Shown here piece after piece: positions 29,037-37,948 of a stretch of 64,000 bases of DNA (the first letter of the stretch is position 1; each line of letters begins with the position of its first letter). The translations under genes were made by a program, and so were the position numbers. Under the pieces are notes generated by a model. It did not search any database, had not been told where the DNA came from, and saw only the letters and a program-made list of their open reading frames with translations. The DNA comes from Pseudomonas anuradhapurensis (GTDB taxonomy: Bacteria; Pseudomonadota; Gammaproteobacteria; Pseudomonadales; Pseudomonadaceae): assembly GCF_014269225.2 (NCBI RefSeq), contig NZ_CP077097.1, forward strand, positions 254,001 to 318,000, given 5' to 3'.

Positions 29037-30242
29037 CTAACGGTCGCGTTCGGCGAGAATCAGCAGGTTGCGTGGAGTCAGTGGATAGTCACAGAACAGG
29101 CCCAGTTGCACGTTATAGCCGCGTTCTTCCAGAAACAGGGCGCGATCCAGTACCAGCCACAGCTCCAGCGGCCGACGGAACAGGTTGCGCACGCGCTCCA
29201 GGTTACGGACCTCGGCCAGGCGTTGCCAGCCGGCTGCTTCCAAGGCCGCCCAGTCCGGGTTGCCGGTCAGTTGCAGTTGCTTGAGCGCGGCCAGGTCGCG
29301 GCAGTATTGCTCGAAGGGCTTTTCCAGCCAGGCCACAGGCAACGAAGGCGTCGGTAGGTATTCGGCGCTCTGGCGCTGCTGGCGTTGCAGCAGGTCGAAG
29401 CCCAGGCGCCGGGCCATCGAGGTGTCGCGCTGGCGCCGCACGCGGGCGCCGGCGGTGACGGTTTCGCTCAGCGGCAGGCCCAGGTCGTCCAGCGACAGCT
29501 GCAGGATGGACGCTTGCGCGGCTGTGGATAACGGCTGGTACTGCTGCGCCGCAATTCGGTTGTAGCAGCAAGGGGCCACGGCCAGCTGCCGGCAGCCTTG
29601 CTGGCTGGCCAGCTGCATCAGGCGTACATGCAAGTCGCCACAGGCGTGCAGGGCGACCACGGTTTTGTCGTCTGCCAGGTGGCGGGCGCTGTCGTCGGCC
29701 ATCACATCCTGGTGCAGGTGCAGCGCCGGCAGGTGATGGTGCGCGCTCAGGGCCTGGCCGGCGGCGACCAGGTCGGCGTCGTATTCCAGGCAGGTCAGCT
29801 GCTGGCCGGGCTGCAGCAGGCGGCGGCCGAGGTGGCCTTTGCCGGCGCACCAGTCCAGCCAGTGGCGGGGCTGCGCGCGGAAGCTCAGGTGGCTGGCGAA
29901 GGCTTCGATCTGCTGCCATTTGCGACCGGGGACGGCAACGTCGAGGCGGTGGGCGGCAGGGGGCAGGTCGGTGGCCGGGAGATTGCCAAGGGTAGCGAGC
30001 TGTTGGGCTTGCCGGGCCAGTTGTGGGAATGGGGCGGGCAAGTCCTCGGTGACGCTTTCGGTCTCTGCGTCTGCTAGGGAGCATTGACGCAGGTGTGCGG
30101 CAAGTTCTGGATGCGCGGTTTCCCACTCCAGTTGCAGGGTAGTGAAGGGGCGGGGTTTCCACAGCTGCTGGTGCTCGATCAGGAACTGGTCGAGGGCCTG
30201 GAAGCGGGTGCTTAGGTGGTGGCTGTGGAGGTGGCTGGGCAT
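29037..30242 (-). CDS. SAM-dependent methyltransferase (GSTCD-like domain)
   Basis: A 401-residue protein with a Rossmann methyltransferase domain in the middle: motif I HWLDWCAGKGHLGRRLL, then TCLEYDADLV and VVALHACGDLHVRLM. The APCCYNRI block is typical of the Methyltransf_31-like family that includes eukaryotic GSTCD. Flanking regions of about 130 residues on each side are not recognised. The substrate is unknown, possibly RNA or protein. The ATG at 30242 is the first in a clean frame, without a strong ribosome-binding site. Confidence 0.78.
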   Translation of the reverse strand: MPSHLHSHHLSTRFQALDQFLIEHQQLWKPRPFTTLQLEWETAHPELAAHLRQCSLADAETESVTEDLPAPFPQLARQAQQLATLGNLPATDLPPAAHRLDVAVPGRKWQQIEAFASHLSFRAQPRHWLDWCAGKGHLGRRLLQPGQQLTCLEYDADLVAAGQALSAHHHLPALHLHQDVMADDSARHLADDKTVVALHACGDLHVRLMQLASQQGCRQLAVAPCCYNRIAAQQYQPLSTAAQASILQLSLDDLGLPLSETVTAGARVRRQRDTSMARRLGFDLLQRQQRQSAEYLPTPSLPVAWLEKPFEQYCRDLAALKQLQLTGNPDWAALEAAGWQRLAEVRNLERVRNLFRRPLELWLVLDRALFLEERGYNVQLGLFCDYPLTPRNLLILAERDR

Positions 30243-30265
30243 GGCAAGGATGTGTGGTGGTTTTG

Positions 30266-30357
30266 AGGGCCTCTTCGCGGGCACGCCCGCTCCCACAGGT
30301 ATAGCGCCACATTCAAGGTTGGCGCTACACCTGTGGGAGCGGGCATGCCCGCGAAGC
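30266..30357. repeat. Inverted REP pair, second family
   Basis: Arms 30266-30299 and 30330-30357 (CTGTGGGAGCGGGCATGCCC). The linker is itself a dyad, TAGCGCCA/TGGCGCTA, so the whole block is one long palindrome. Confidence 0.85.
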
Positions 30358-30370
30358 AGTCAGTGAGGTT

Positions 30371-31060
30371 TCAGCGGCCTTGGCAGGCATCCACACGCAG
30401 CCAGCGCTCCAGCAGCTTGAAGCCCTGCACCAGCACGAACGAGATCACCAGGTAGAACACCCCGGCGGCAAAGAAGATCTCTACCGGCAGGTAGGTGCGG
30501 GCAATGATGGTACGGGCCATGCCGGTCAGTTCCAGCAGGGTCACGGTACTGGCCAGGGCGCTGGCCTTGAGCATCAGGATCACTTCGTTGCTGTACGCCG
30601 GCAGGCCGATGCGCGCGGCGCGCGGCAGCATGATGTAGAACAGCGTCTTGCCACGCGACATGCCCAGCGCCCGTGCCGCCTCGATCTCACCCTTGGGGAT
30701 CGACTGCAGCGCGCCGCGCAGGATCTCGGCGATGTAGGCGGCGGTGTGCAGGGTCATGGTCAGCACCGTGCACCAGAACGGATCGCGCAGGTAAGGCCAC
30801 AGCGAACTCGAACGCACCATGTCGAACTGCGCCAGGCCGTAGTAGACCAGGAACAGCTGCACCAGCAGCGGCGTACCGCGGAAGAAGAAGATGTAGCTGA
30901 ACGGCACGGCGCGCACATACCAGTGGCGCGAAGAGCGGGCGATGCCCAGCGGGATGGCCAGGATCAGCCCGGCCACCACGGCGATGGCTACCAGCTCCAG
31001 GGTCAGGGTGGCACCCTGGGCCAGGCGCGGCAGCCATTTGATGATCACTTCCCAATTCAT
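30371..31060 (-). CDS. Basic amino-acid ABC transporter permease (HisM/ArtM-like)
   Basis: Inner-membrane permease of 229 residues, PAAT family, with about five helices. The EAA loop is EIEAARALGMSRGKTLFYIMLPRAARIGLPA. It starts MNWEVIIKWLPRLAQGATLT and shares one base with the hisQ-like stop (TAATG). It is last in the operon ATPase - binding protein - HisQ-like - HisM-like. Substrate is probably arginine, lysine, ornithine or histidine by family. Confidence 0.9.
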   Translation of the reverse strand: MNWEVIIKWLPRLAQGATLTLELVAIAVVAGLILAIPLGIARSSRHWYVRAVPFSYIFFFRGTPLLVQLFLVYYGLAQFDMVRSSSLWPYLRDPFWCTVLTMTLHTAAYIAEILRGALQSIPKGEIEAARALGMSRGKTLFYIMLPRAARIGLPAYSNEVILMLKASALASTVTLLELTGMARTIIARTYLPVEIFFAAGVFYLVISFVLVQGFKLLERWLRVDACQGR

Positions 31061-31752
31061 TACACGGCCCTCGCAAAGCCGCGAGCGGCGCGTTTTTCCA
31101 TGAAGTGCATGCCGGTCATGGCGATGATGGTCAGGCTCAGGTAGATGCAGGCGGCGACCATGTAGAAGGTGAACGGCTCCTTGGTCACGGTCACGCCGAT
31201 TTGCGCGTGGCGCATGATTTCTTCCAGGCCGATCACCGACACCAGGGCGGTGTCCTTCATCAGGATCATGAACAGGTTGCCCAGGCCGGGCAGGGCGATA
31301 CGCCACATCTGTGGCAGGATGATCCGCGACAGGATGCGGCCCTTGGACAGGCCCAGCGCCAGGCCGGCTTCGCGGTGGCCCTTGGGGATCGCCAGGATCG
31401 CGCCACGGAACACTTCGGTGGCGTAGGCGCCAAAGCACAGGCCCAGGGCAATCACGCCTGCCGCGAAGGCGCTGAGCTCCAGGCCCGGCATGTTCAAGGC
31501 TTCACCGAGGGCATTCATCAAGCCGACGGTGCCAAAGTAGATAAGCAGGACCCACAGCAGTTCGGGCACGCCGCGCACCAGGGTCGAATAGAAGCCGCCA
31601 AGCCATTGCAAAGGCTTGACCGAGGAAGTCTTGGCCAGGGCGCCGAGCAGGCCCAAAACCAGGCCCAGCAGCAAGGCGCAAAGCGCCAGTTTTACGGTCA
31701 TCAGGGTGCCGGCCATCATGGCCGGACCGAATCCGTGCAGGTCGATATTCAT
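31060..31752 (-). CDS. Basic amino-acid ABC transporter permease (HisQ/ArtQ-like)
   Basis: 230-residue partner permease; the EAA loop is GHREAGLALGLSKGRILSRIILPQMWRIALPG, and GVPELLWVLLIYFG is typical of HisQ. It overlaps the HisM-like gene by one base. A 12-bp hairpin lies between it and the binding-protein gene upstream, which should lower its expression relative to the binding protein. Confidence 0.9.
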   Translation of the reverse strand: MNIDLHGFGPAMMAGTLMTVKLALCALLLGLVLGLLGALAKTSSVKPLQWLGGFYSTLVRGVPELLWVLLIYFGTVGLMNALGEALNMPGLELSAFAAGVIALGLCFGAYATEVFRGAILAIPKGHREAGLALGLSKGRILSRIILPQMWRIALPGLGNLFMILMKDTALVSVIGLEEIMRHAQIGVTVTKEPFTFYMVAACIYLSLTIIAMTGMHFMEKRAARGFARAV

Positions 31753-31769
31753 GGGCAGGTCATTCTAGG

Positions 31770-31798
31770 GACTGGCGCGCCGCAAGGGCGCGCCAGTC
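31770..31798 (-). other. Intercistronic 12-bp hairpin, binding protein to permease
   Basis: GACTGGCGCGCC and GGCGCGCCAGTC with loop GCAAG; no T-tract, so it is more likely an mRNA-stabilising stem for the upstream binding-protein message than a full terminator. Confidence 0.7.
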
Positions 31799-31806
31799 TG
31801 GGCGGG

Positions 31807-32562
31807 TCATTCGATGCTGAACGGGAAGTACTTGTCGTTGATCTTCTTGTACGTACCGTCGGCCTTGATTTCTGCCAGGGCTTTGTTCAGGTCGTTGCGC
31901 AGCTTGTCGTCGCCCTTGCGCACGGCAATGCCGATCTTGTCGCTGTCCATCACCGGCTCGCCCTTGAACTCGAAGTTCGAGCCGTCCTTGCTCTTGAGCC
32001 ATTCGTACTGCACGTACTTGTCGGCCAGGATGCCGTCGATGCGGCCGGAGACCAGGTCGAGGTAGGCGTTTTCCTGGGTGTCGTACAGCTTGATCTCTAC
32101 GTCATCGCCGTAGTTGTCTTCCAGCCAGGTGCCGGCCAGGGTGGCGCGCTGGGTGCCGATCACCTTGCCCTTGAGCGAGGCCTTGTCGGTCTTGAAGTCG
32201 ACGTTCTTCGGCGCGATGAACTGCAGCTTGTTGGAGTAGTACGGGTCGGTGAAGTCCACTGCCTGCTTGCGCTCGTCAGTGATCGACAGCGACGACACCA
32301 GGAAGTCGAACTTCTTGGCATTCAGCGCCGGGATGATGCCGTCCCAGTCCGAGGTGACGACCGAGCATTCGACTTTCATCTTGGCGCACAGGGCGTCGCC
32401 GATGTCCTTGTCGAAGCCGACCACGTTACCGCTGGCATCCTTGTTGTTGAACGGTGGGTAGGCGGCTTCGATACCCATGCGCAGTTTTTCTGCGGCCATG
32501 GCGTTGGCCGACATCACCAGCGTGGCAGCAGCTGCCAGGAGAAACTTCTTGTAAGTGTGCAT
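31807..32562 (-). CDS. Basic amino-acid periplasmic binding protein (HisJ/ArtJ-like)
   Basis: 251 residues with a signal peptide (MHTYKKFLLAAAATLVMSAN, cleaved after AMA). The binding-protein family 3 core shows GIEAAYPPFNNKDASGNVVG, DWDGIIPALNAKKFDFLVSS, SITDERKQAVDFTDPYY and GRIDGILADK, which are shared with lysine/arginine/ornithine and histidine binding proteins. GGAG precedes the ATG. It follows the ATPase gene at 11 nt. Confidence 0.92.
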   Translation of the reverse strand: MHTYKKFLLAAAATLVMSANAMAAEKLRMGIEAAYPPFNNKDASGNVVGFDKDIGDALCAKMKVECSVVTSDWDGIIPALNAKKFDFLVSSLSITDERKQAVDFTDPYYSNKLQFIAPKNVDFKTDKASLKGKVIGTQRATLAGTWLEDNYGDDVEIKLYDTQENAYLDLVSGRIDGILADKYVQYEWLKSKDGSNFEFKGEPVMDSDKIGIAVRKGDDKLRNDLNKALAEIKADGTYKKINDKYFPFSIE

Positions 32563-32573
32563 GTATTGCTCCG

Positions 32574-33347
32574 TTAACGGTGGCTGGACATGAATTGCTT
32601 GCAACGCGCCGAGGTCGGGTTCTCGAACACCTGCTGCGGCGATCCCTGCTCTTCGACCAGGCCCTGGTGCAGGAAGACGACTTCACTGGACACATGCCGG
32701 GCAAAGCTCATCTCGTGCGTGACCAGCAGCATGGTACGGCCTTCTTCGGCCAATGCGCGGATAACGTTTAGCACTTCCTGGACCATTTCCGGGTCGAGCG
32801 CCGAAGTTGGCTCGTCGAACAGGATGACCTTGGGCTTCATGGCCAGGGTACGGGCAATGGCGGCACGCTGTTGCTGGCCACCGGAAAGCTGGGCGGGGTA
32901 ACTGTGGCGCTTGTCGTAGATGCCGACCTTGTTCAGCAGCGCTTCGGCGGCTTCGATGGCCTCGGCCTTGCTCTGGCCAAGTACGCGGCGTGGCGCCTCG
33001 ATGATGTTGTCGAGGATCGACATGTGCGGCCACAGGTTGAAGTTCTGGAAGACGAAGCCGATCTCGCTGCGCAGGCGGTTGATCTGGCGATTGTCGGCGG
33101 CGACCAGGTCGCCGTTCTTGGCGGCCTTGAGCTTGAGCGCTTCACCGGCGACGAGGATTTCGCCCTGGTGCGGGTTCTCGAGCAGGTTGATGCAGCGCAG
33201 CAGGGTGGACTTGCCGGAGCCGGACGACCCCAGGATGGAGATCACGTCACCGTCGCGTGCGGTCAGCGAAATGCCCTTGAGAATTTCCTGCTCGCCGTAG
33301 CGTTTGTGCAGGTTGCGGATTTCCAGCGCGGGCGTGGCCTGAGCCAT
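32574..33347 (-). CDS. Basic amino-acid ABC transporter ATPase (HisP/ArtP-like)
   Basis: 257-residue ABC ATPase, first gene of the operon. Walker [10 protein letters not shown] (40-48), Q-loop [12 protein letters not shown], signature LSGGQQQR, Walker [13 protein letters not shown] and switch histidine VTHEM. The length and the insert [22 protein letters not shown] are typical of HisP. A spacer of 640 bp separates it from the divergent gabP. Confidence 0.93.
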   Translation of the reverse strand: MAQATPALEIRNLHKRYGEQEILKGISLTARDGDVISILGSSGSGKSTLLRCINLLENPHQGEILVAGEALKLKAAKNGDLVAADNRQINRLRSEIGFVFQNFNLWPHMSILDNIIEAPRRVLGQSKAEAIEAAEALLNKVGIYDKRHSYPAQLSGGQQQRAAIARTLAMKPKVILFDEPTSALDPEMVQEVLNVIRALAEEGRTMLLVTHEMSFARHVSSEVVFLHQGLVEEQGSPQQVFENPTSARCKQFMSSHR

Positions 33348-33790
33348 GTGCGGTCCTCATTGTGTTCGGGTGCGTTCCCAGCTGTTGGCGGCCTTCCTGG
33401 CGAGCGCCAAGCTAGCATAGCGGTATCGCGGCGGCCAACAGGGGCGCCAGGTGCTCGGGGCGCTGGTGGGGCAGTTTGTCGCATCGCTGCAGCGCAACGT
33501 CGCGCGGATGTCCGCGAAGGTCTCGCCCAGCACCAGAGCCTTGATGAAAAAAGGCGCGATGGTGCCAGCTTTGGCCGGCTCAGGGAAGCGCTTTTAGACC
33601 ATTCGCGGGTAGATCCGCGCCGCCAAGGCTGCCGCGCCGGTGAAAACAGGTGCACCTGCACGGGCCTTTATAAGGTGTTCGGTTGTACCTGTGGGTTGCA
33701 CTTTTTTGCCTTGCAGCGGTGCAAAGGTGTTACCGAGGAGCACCTTTGGTGCGTTTGTAAGTGGGTATTTCAGTAATCCGAAGATTTGAT
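33348..33790. other. Divergent ABC transporter/gabP intergenic region
   Basis: No gene is visible. It contains a possible -10 TATAAG at 33669-33674 and stems TTGCA/TGCAA (33711-33724) and CAAAGGTG/CACCTTTG (33722-33729/33741-33748), which overlap and so exclude one another. Confidence 0.45.
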
Positions 33791-33986
33791 GCCCTTTCGG
33801 TCAGCTCTTGGCCGAAAGCCCTCCGAACCGCGTGCTGAAAGGCCTGCCGGGCTTTCTGACGAACGCATTCAGCACATGGCGCGCTTATTGCCAGCAGGAA
33901 ACCGCCGATTGCAGCGACGCCCAGGTCAACCCTTGGCGCGCTTTGTAACCGCAGTCGGGTGGTCCACTCCTTACAAAGGTAGTTTT
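33791..33986 (+). promoter_or_regulatory. Structured 5' leader of gabP
   Basis: Hairpin CTTTCGGTCA/TGGCCGAAAG (33794-33803/33809-33818, 10 pairs with one G-U) is followed by GTGCTGAA/TTCAGCAC (33832-33839/33868-33875). The leader runs close to the AAAGGT site before the ATG. Confidence 0.5.
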
Positions 33987-35372
33987 ATGAGCGGTAACAA
34001 TTCCAATGACCTCGCTCAGGGGCTCAAACAACGGCATGTGACCATGCTGTCCATCGCTGGCGTGATCGGTGCCGGCCTTTTCGTTGGCTCCGGCCACGCC
34101 ATTGCCGCTGCCGGCCCTGCCGTGCTGCTGGCTTACGCTGCTGCCGGTACGCTGGTCGTACTGGTCATGCGCATGTTGGGTGAAATGGCGGTCGCCTCGC
34201 CTGACACCGGTTCGTTCTCTACTTATGCCGACCGCGCCATCGGGCGCTGGGCCGGTTTTACCATCGGCTGGCTGTACTGGTGGTTCTGGGTGCTGGTGAT
34301 TCCGCTGGAAGCCAACGCCGCCGCGGCCATCCTGCATGCCTGGTTCCCTGCGGTCGACCTGTGGGCGTTCTCCCTGGTGATCACCCTGGCGCTGACCCTG
34401 ACCAACCTGTGCAGCGTGAAGAACTACGGTGAGTTCGAGTTCTGGTTCGCCCTGCTCAAGGTGCTGGCGATCATCGGCTTCATCGCCGTGGGTTGTGCTG
34501 CCTTGTTCGGCTTCGTGCCAAGCAGCCAGGTCAGCGGTGCCAGCCACCTGTTCGACACTCAGGGCTTCATGCCCAACGGACTGGGAGCGGTGCTGGCAGC
34601 CATGCTGACCACCATGTTCTCGTTCATGGGTACCGAAATCGTCACTATCGCCGCGGCCGAGTCGAAGGACCCGGGCAAGCAGATCAGCCGTGCTACCAAC
34701 TCGGTCATCTGGCGTATCTGCCTGTTCTACCTGGTGTCGATCTTCCTCGTTGTGGCCCTGGTGCCGTGGAACGACCCGGCGCTGGCCGAAACCGGTTCCT
34801 ACCAGACCGTGCTGAGCCGCATCGGCGTGCCGAATGCCAAGCTGATCGTCGACATCGTCGTGCTGATCGCGGTAACCAGCTGCCTGAACTCGGCGCTGTA
34901 CACCTCCTCGCGCATGCTGTTCTCGCTGAGCAAGCGCGGTGACGCCCCGGCCATCGCCCAGCGCACCACCAAGTCGGCTACCCCGCATGTGGCTGTGCTG
35001 CTGTCTACCGCAGCGGCGTTCCTTTGCGTGTTCGCCAACTTCGTGGCCCCGGCCCAGGTGTTCGAGTTCCTGCTGGCCAGCTCCGGTGCCATTGCGCTGC
35101 TGGTGTACCTGGTGATTGCCGTGTCGCAGCTGCGCATGCGTGCCCAGCGTGAGGCCCGCGGCGAGAAGATTACCTTCAAGATGTGGCTGTTCCCGGGCCT
35201 GACCTGGGCGACCATCGCCTTCATCATTGCCATTCTGGTGGTGATGGCGCTGCGTGAAGACCACCGCGCCGAAATCATCGCGACCGCGCTGCTGAGCATT
35301 GGTGTGGTGGCGGCGGGCTTGCTGGTGCACCGCAAGCGTGAAGCTGCCGGGCGGGTAGCGCTGGATAACTGA
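33987..35372 (+). CDS. gabP: GABA permease of the APC family
   Basis: Amino acid:proton symporter of 461 residues with 12 helices, close in length to E. coli GabP (466). The first helix region is RHVTMLSIAGVIGAGLFVGS, the consensus of the AAT family, followed by GEMAVASPDTGSFSTYADRAIG. The ATG at 33987 follows AAAGGTAGTTTT; the frame is open further upstream but has no site there. GABA is the best guess; other 4-carbon amino acids or amines are possible. Confidence 0.85.
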   Translation: MSGNNSNDLAQGLKQRHVTMLSIAGVIGAGLFVGSGHAIAAAGPAVLLAYAAAGTLVVLVMRMLGEMAVASPDTGSFSTYADRAIGRWAGFTIGWLYWWFWVLVIPLEANAAAAILHAWFPAVDLWAFSLVITLALTLTNLCSVKNYGEFEFWFALLKVLAIIGFIAVGCAALFGFVPSSQVSGASHLFDTQGFMPNGLGAVLAAMLTTMFSFMGTEIVTIAAAESKDPGKQISRATNSVIWRICLFYLVSIFLVVALVPWNDPALAETGSYQTVLSRIGVPNAKLIVDIVVLIAVTSCLNSALYTSSRMLFSLSKRGDAPAIAQRTTKSATPHVAVLLSTAAAFLCVFANFVAPAQVFEFLLASSGAIALLVYLVIAVSQLRMRAQREARGEKITFKMWLFPGLTWATIAFIIAILVVMALREDHRAEIIATALLSIGVVAAGLLVHRKREAAGRVALDN

Positions 35373-35391
35373 CCCGCGCTGGCTGCAAATG

Positions 35392-35427
35392 AAAAGGCCG
35401 CGTCCTGTGCAGGGCGCGGCCTTTTTT
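35392..35427 (+). terminator. gabP terminator
   Basis: AAAAGGCCGCG (35392-35402) and CGCGGCCTTTT (35415-35425) with a T-run. Confidence 0.9.
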
Positions 35428-35430
35428 GTT

Positions 35431-35543
35431 GCCTGTTCCGGCCCTTTCGCGGGCTTGCCCGCTCCCACATGGGTGGCGTTGCCTTCAGGCTGGCGGTGAA
35501 CCTGTGGGAGCGGGCAAGCCCGCGAAGAGGCCGGAACAGGCTA
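35431..35543. repeat. Inverted REP pair, second family
   Basis: Outer arms GCCTGTTCCGGCC/GGCCGGAACAGGC enclose two CTGTGGGAGCGGGC-type copies in opposite orientation; convergent junction. Confidence 0.85.
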
Positions 35544-35553
35544 CCTGGCCCTG

Positions 35554-35997
35554 TCAGCCAAACTGCTTCTGTTGTTGCTGCTGCTTGGCAACCAGCTCCG
35601 ATGCCGCGACATAAGCTGCCTGGAATTCGTCGCTTTCCAGCCAGGCCATGGTGGCCTCTTCGTCTGCACCGTCCAGCCATTTGCGGTAGGCGTTGAACAC
35701 CAGCACGATGTAGTCGGTGGCGTGTTCTTCCTTGTGCCCCTTGAGCACCAGGCCCAGCAGCGGGTCTACCAGGAACACCGAGATCATCGGTACCAGGCCG
35801 CCCTCCTGGGCTTCCTTCATCTTCTTGAACAGCGCATCGTAGCTGCCCGACTCCATGGCCTTGTTGTACACCTGCTCGATGCTGGCACTGTCGCCGGCAC
35901 TGGCTTTGACCGCCTGGCCGCTGCGTACCATGCGGTTCTGCTTGGCCTTGCTGGCGGCGCGCTTGGCGCGTTTCTGTTGCTTGGTAGGGGTGGCCAT
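35554..35997 (-). CDS. Hypothetical protein with basic N-terminus and Q-rich tail
   Basis: 147 residues. It starts MATPTKQQKRAKRAASKAKQ (strongly basic), has a central helical part (YDALFKKMKEAQEGGLVPMI) and a possible amphipathic segment, and ends in KQQQQQKQFG. No domain is recognised. The ATG at 35997 is preceded by AGGATTTGCCCC. Host-like codon use suggests a long-resident gene. Confidence 0.75.
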   Translation of the reverse strand: MATPTKQQKRAKRAASKAKQNRMVRSGQAVKASAGDSASIEQVYNKAMESGSYDALFKKMKEAQEGGLVPMISVFLVDPLLGLVLKGHKEEHATDYIVLVFNAYRKWLDGADEEATMAWLESDEFQAAYVAASELVAKQQQQQKQFG

Positions 35998-36230
35998 GGG
36001 GCAAATCCTGAGGCTGCTGGAAATTGCGCGTATTGAAGCGCAATTGCCGGATAAACCCAAGCCGTGTGCCGCCGCGGGGCGATGCTCTCTGCGATGGACA
36101 TGCCTCCAGCTTATGCCCGCTACCTGAACTGCATAACGTCTCTGCACCGTCATCCCTGTCTGGGTGGCGGCTCACTGCTATGTCAATCGGCGTTTGCAAA
36201 ACGCGCGCAGCTGCGCGGAAGGAGAGAGCC

Positions 36231-36464
36231 ATGAAGCATTTCTATCTTGTAACCCTGTATGGCTAGGACGAGGAGGGTAAACTTTTTTATGCGACCGGTT
36301 TCGCCAAGTGCGACCGACAGTCGATCACAAAGGCTGACGTTGCGGCAATTAGCGAAAAAGCCCAGGAAGACAGTGAGTTTCCGCTTGATCTGCACGGAAT
36401 CTCCTATATGGGCTGCATGACCCAAGATGCTTTCGAGCATCTTCGTTGCATGACAGGCGACTAA
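36231..36464 (+). pseudogene. 77-codon gene interrupted by an in-frame TAG
   Basis: From ATG 36231 (GGAGAG upstream) the frame reads MKHFYLVTLYG, then TAG at 36264-36266, and stays open for 65 more codons (DEEGKLFYATGFAKCDRQSI ... AFEHLRCMTGD) to TAA at 36462-36464. The continuous frame on both sides shows a recent nonsense change in a small gene. No restart codon follows the TAG. It is AT-richer than its neighbours. The protein family is unknown to me. Confidence 0.65.
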
Positions 36465-36518
36465 GATGCGCCCGCAGCCCGTCTCGGGCTGCGGCGTCTG
36501 TCGATGGCAGGTCGGGCG

Positions 36519-37499
36519 TCAGCCTGCTGGCCGTGGTGTCTCGTCTTCTTCGAAACCACGTGAAGCCCGGCCTACCAGCTGCGGGTCGGGGGCGTGTGCC
36601 ACCTGCGGGTCCTTGCCCGGGTAGTCCAGCGAATGCAGGAAGTGGCGGATACAGTTGATCCGCGCCCGTTTCTTGTCATCGGACTTGATCACCGTCCAGG
36701 GCGCGTCGGCGGTATCGGTATGGAAGAACATCGCCTCCTTGGCGGCGGTATAGTCCTCCCACTTGTCCAGCGACTTGATGTCGATGGGTGACAGCTTCCA
36801 GTGCTTGAGCGGGTCGTCCCGGCGCGAGATGAAACGGCGCAGTTGCTCTTCGCGGTTCACCGAGAACCAGTACTTGAACAGCAGGATGCCGCTGTTGCAC
36901 AGCATGCGTTCCAGCTCCGGCGCCTGGCGCATGAACTCCAGGTACTGCAGTGGCGTGCAGAAATCCATCACCTTCTCGACCCCGGCGCGGTTGTACCAGG
37001 AGCGGTCAAAGAACACCATTTCACCCGCCGTGGGCAGGTGCTGGATGTAGCGCTGGAAGTACCACTGGCCTTTTTCCTGATCGGAAGGCTTCTCCAGGGC
37101 CACGATGCGCGCACCGCGCGGGTTGAGGTGCTCCATGAAACGCTTGATGGTACCGCCCTTGCCGGCTGCATCGCGCCCTTCGAACAGGATTACCACGCGC
37201 TGGCCGGTTTCCTTCACCCAGCTTTGCACCTTCAGCAATTCGATCTGCAGCGCGTGCTTGGCCTTTTCATAGTCCTGGCGGCGCAGCCGGGTGCGGTAGG
37301 GGTAGCTTTCTGGCAGGCGGGCTGAAGTGCTGTCTTCGTTGCTGCCTTTGGGTGCCGTGGCCACTTCCAGGGCTGCGGGTTGCTGGCTGACACGGGTGAT
37401 GCTCGGCTCCGGCTTGCGCTGGCGTGGGCGGCGGGTGCGGGCTGGGGCGGCAGCAGGTTCGCTGGGGGCGGGGAGCAGGAGGGGGGATTCTTCGCTCAT
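36519..37499 (-). CDS. ppk2: Polyphosphate kinase 2 family protein
   Basis: 326-residue PPK2, which uses polyphosphate to phosphorylate nucleotides (GDP or ADP). The P-loop is FEGRDAAGKGG with K114; lid and Walker B regions are EKPSDQEKGQWYFQRY and MVFFDRSWYNRAGVEKVM. The first 75 residues are a proline- and alanine-rich low-complexity extension (SEPAAAPARTRRPRQRKPEP). The ATG at 37499 follows AAGGACCGTC. Class I (nucleoside diphosphate) is likely from length and motifs. Confidence 0.9.
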   Translation of the reverse strand: MSEESPLLLPAPSEPAAAPARTRRPRQRKPEPSITRVSQQPAALEVATAPKGSNEDSTSARLPESYPYRTRLRRQDYEKAKHALQIELLKVQSWVKETGQRVVILFEGRDAAGKGGTIKRFMEHLNPRGARIVALEKPSDQEKGQWYFQRYIQHLPTAGEMVFFDRSWYNRAGVEKVMDFCTPLQYLEFMRQAPELERMLCNSGILLFKYWFSVNREEQLRRFISRRDDPLKHWKLSPIDIKSLDKWEDYTAAKEAMFFHTDTADAPWTVIKSDDKKRARINCIRHFLHSLDYPGKDPQVAHAPDPQLVGRASRGFEEDETPRPAG

Positions 37500-37618
37500 G
37501 ACGGTCCTTGCGGGTCGATTCGGATGGCCATCTGGCATTCTAGGATGAGCGATTAATGGCATTTTGATGCTGGTCAACAGCGTATGGATAAACAGTTTGA
37601 AACAGCTGCAAATTGAAT

Positions 37619-37632
37619 GTAGTGTGAACTAC
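37619..37632 (+). promoter_or_regulatory. Operator-like dyad before the toxin gene
   Basis: GTAGT-GTGA-ACTAC, 17 bp before the toxin ATG; a likely autoregulation site for the antitoxin. Confidence 0.45.
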
Positions 37633-37648
37633 GGTTTACATTTTTCTC

Positions 37649-37939
37649 ATGCACACATTAATTCAAACCGAGACCTACCGAAGGTGGTTCGCTGCTCTGC
37701 GTGATCCACGGGCAAAGGCTCGTATCAACGTCAGGTTGCGTCGAGTGGAGCTCGGGGTGATGGGGGACTGTAAGCCCGTTGCTGTGGGAGTATCCGAACT
37801 CAGGATCGATTATGTTCCGGGCTATCGGGTGTATTTCGTTCAACGAGGCTATGAGGTGATCATCCTCTTGGCGGGTGGCGATAAGGCCAGCCAGGCCAGA
37901 GATATCAAATCTGCCCTCAAGCTCGCACGCGACCTTTAG
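37649..37939 (+). CDS. RelE/ParE-superfamily toxin (HigB-like addiction module killer)
   Basis: 96 residues. The core FAALRDPRAKARINVRLRRVELG, SELRIDYVPGYRVYFVQRG and IILLAGGDKASQARDIKSALKLA is that of the phage-derived Gp49-like/HigB killer proteins, which cut mRNA on the ribosome. The toxin gene comes first, then the antitoxin 9 nt later (AGGAGG between them), as in higBA. Its base composition is less GC-rich than the surroundings. Confidence 0.88.
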   Translation: MHTLIQTETYRRWFAALRDPRAKARINVRLRRVELGVMGDCKPVAVGVSELRIDYVPGYRVYFVQRGYEVIILLAGGDKASQARDIKSALKLARDL

Positions 37940-37948
37940 GAGGCTGCC

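Noticed and set aside
36467..36497. A strong hairpin CCGCAGCCCG/CGGGCTGCGG as ppk2 terminator
   Set aside because: It has no T-tract on either strand; it may be a transcript end but I cannot support a terminator call.
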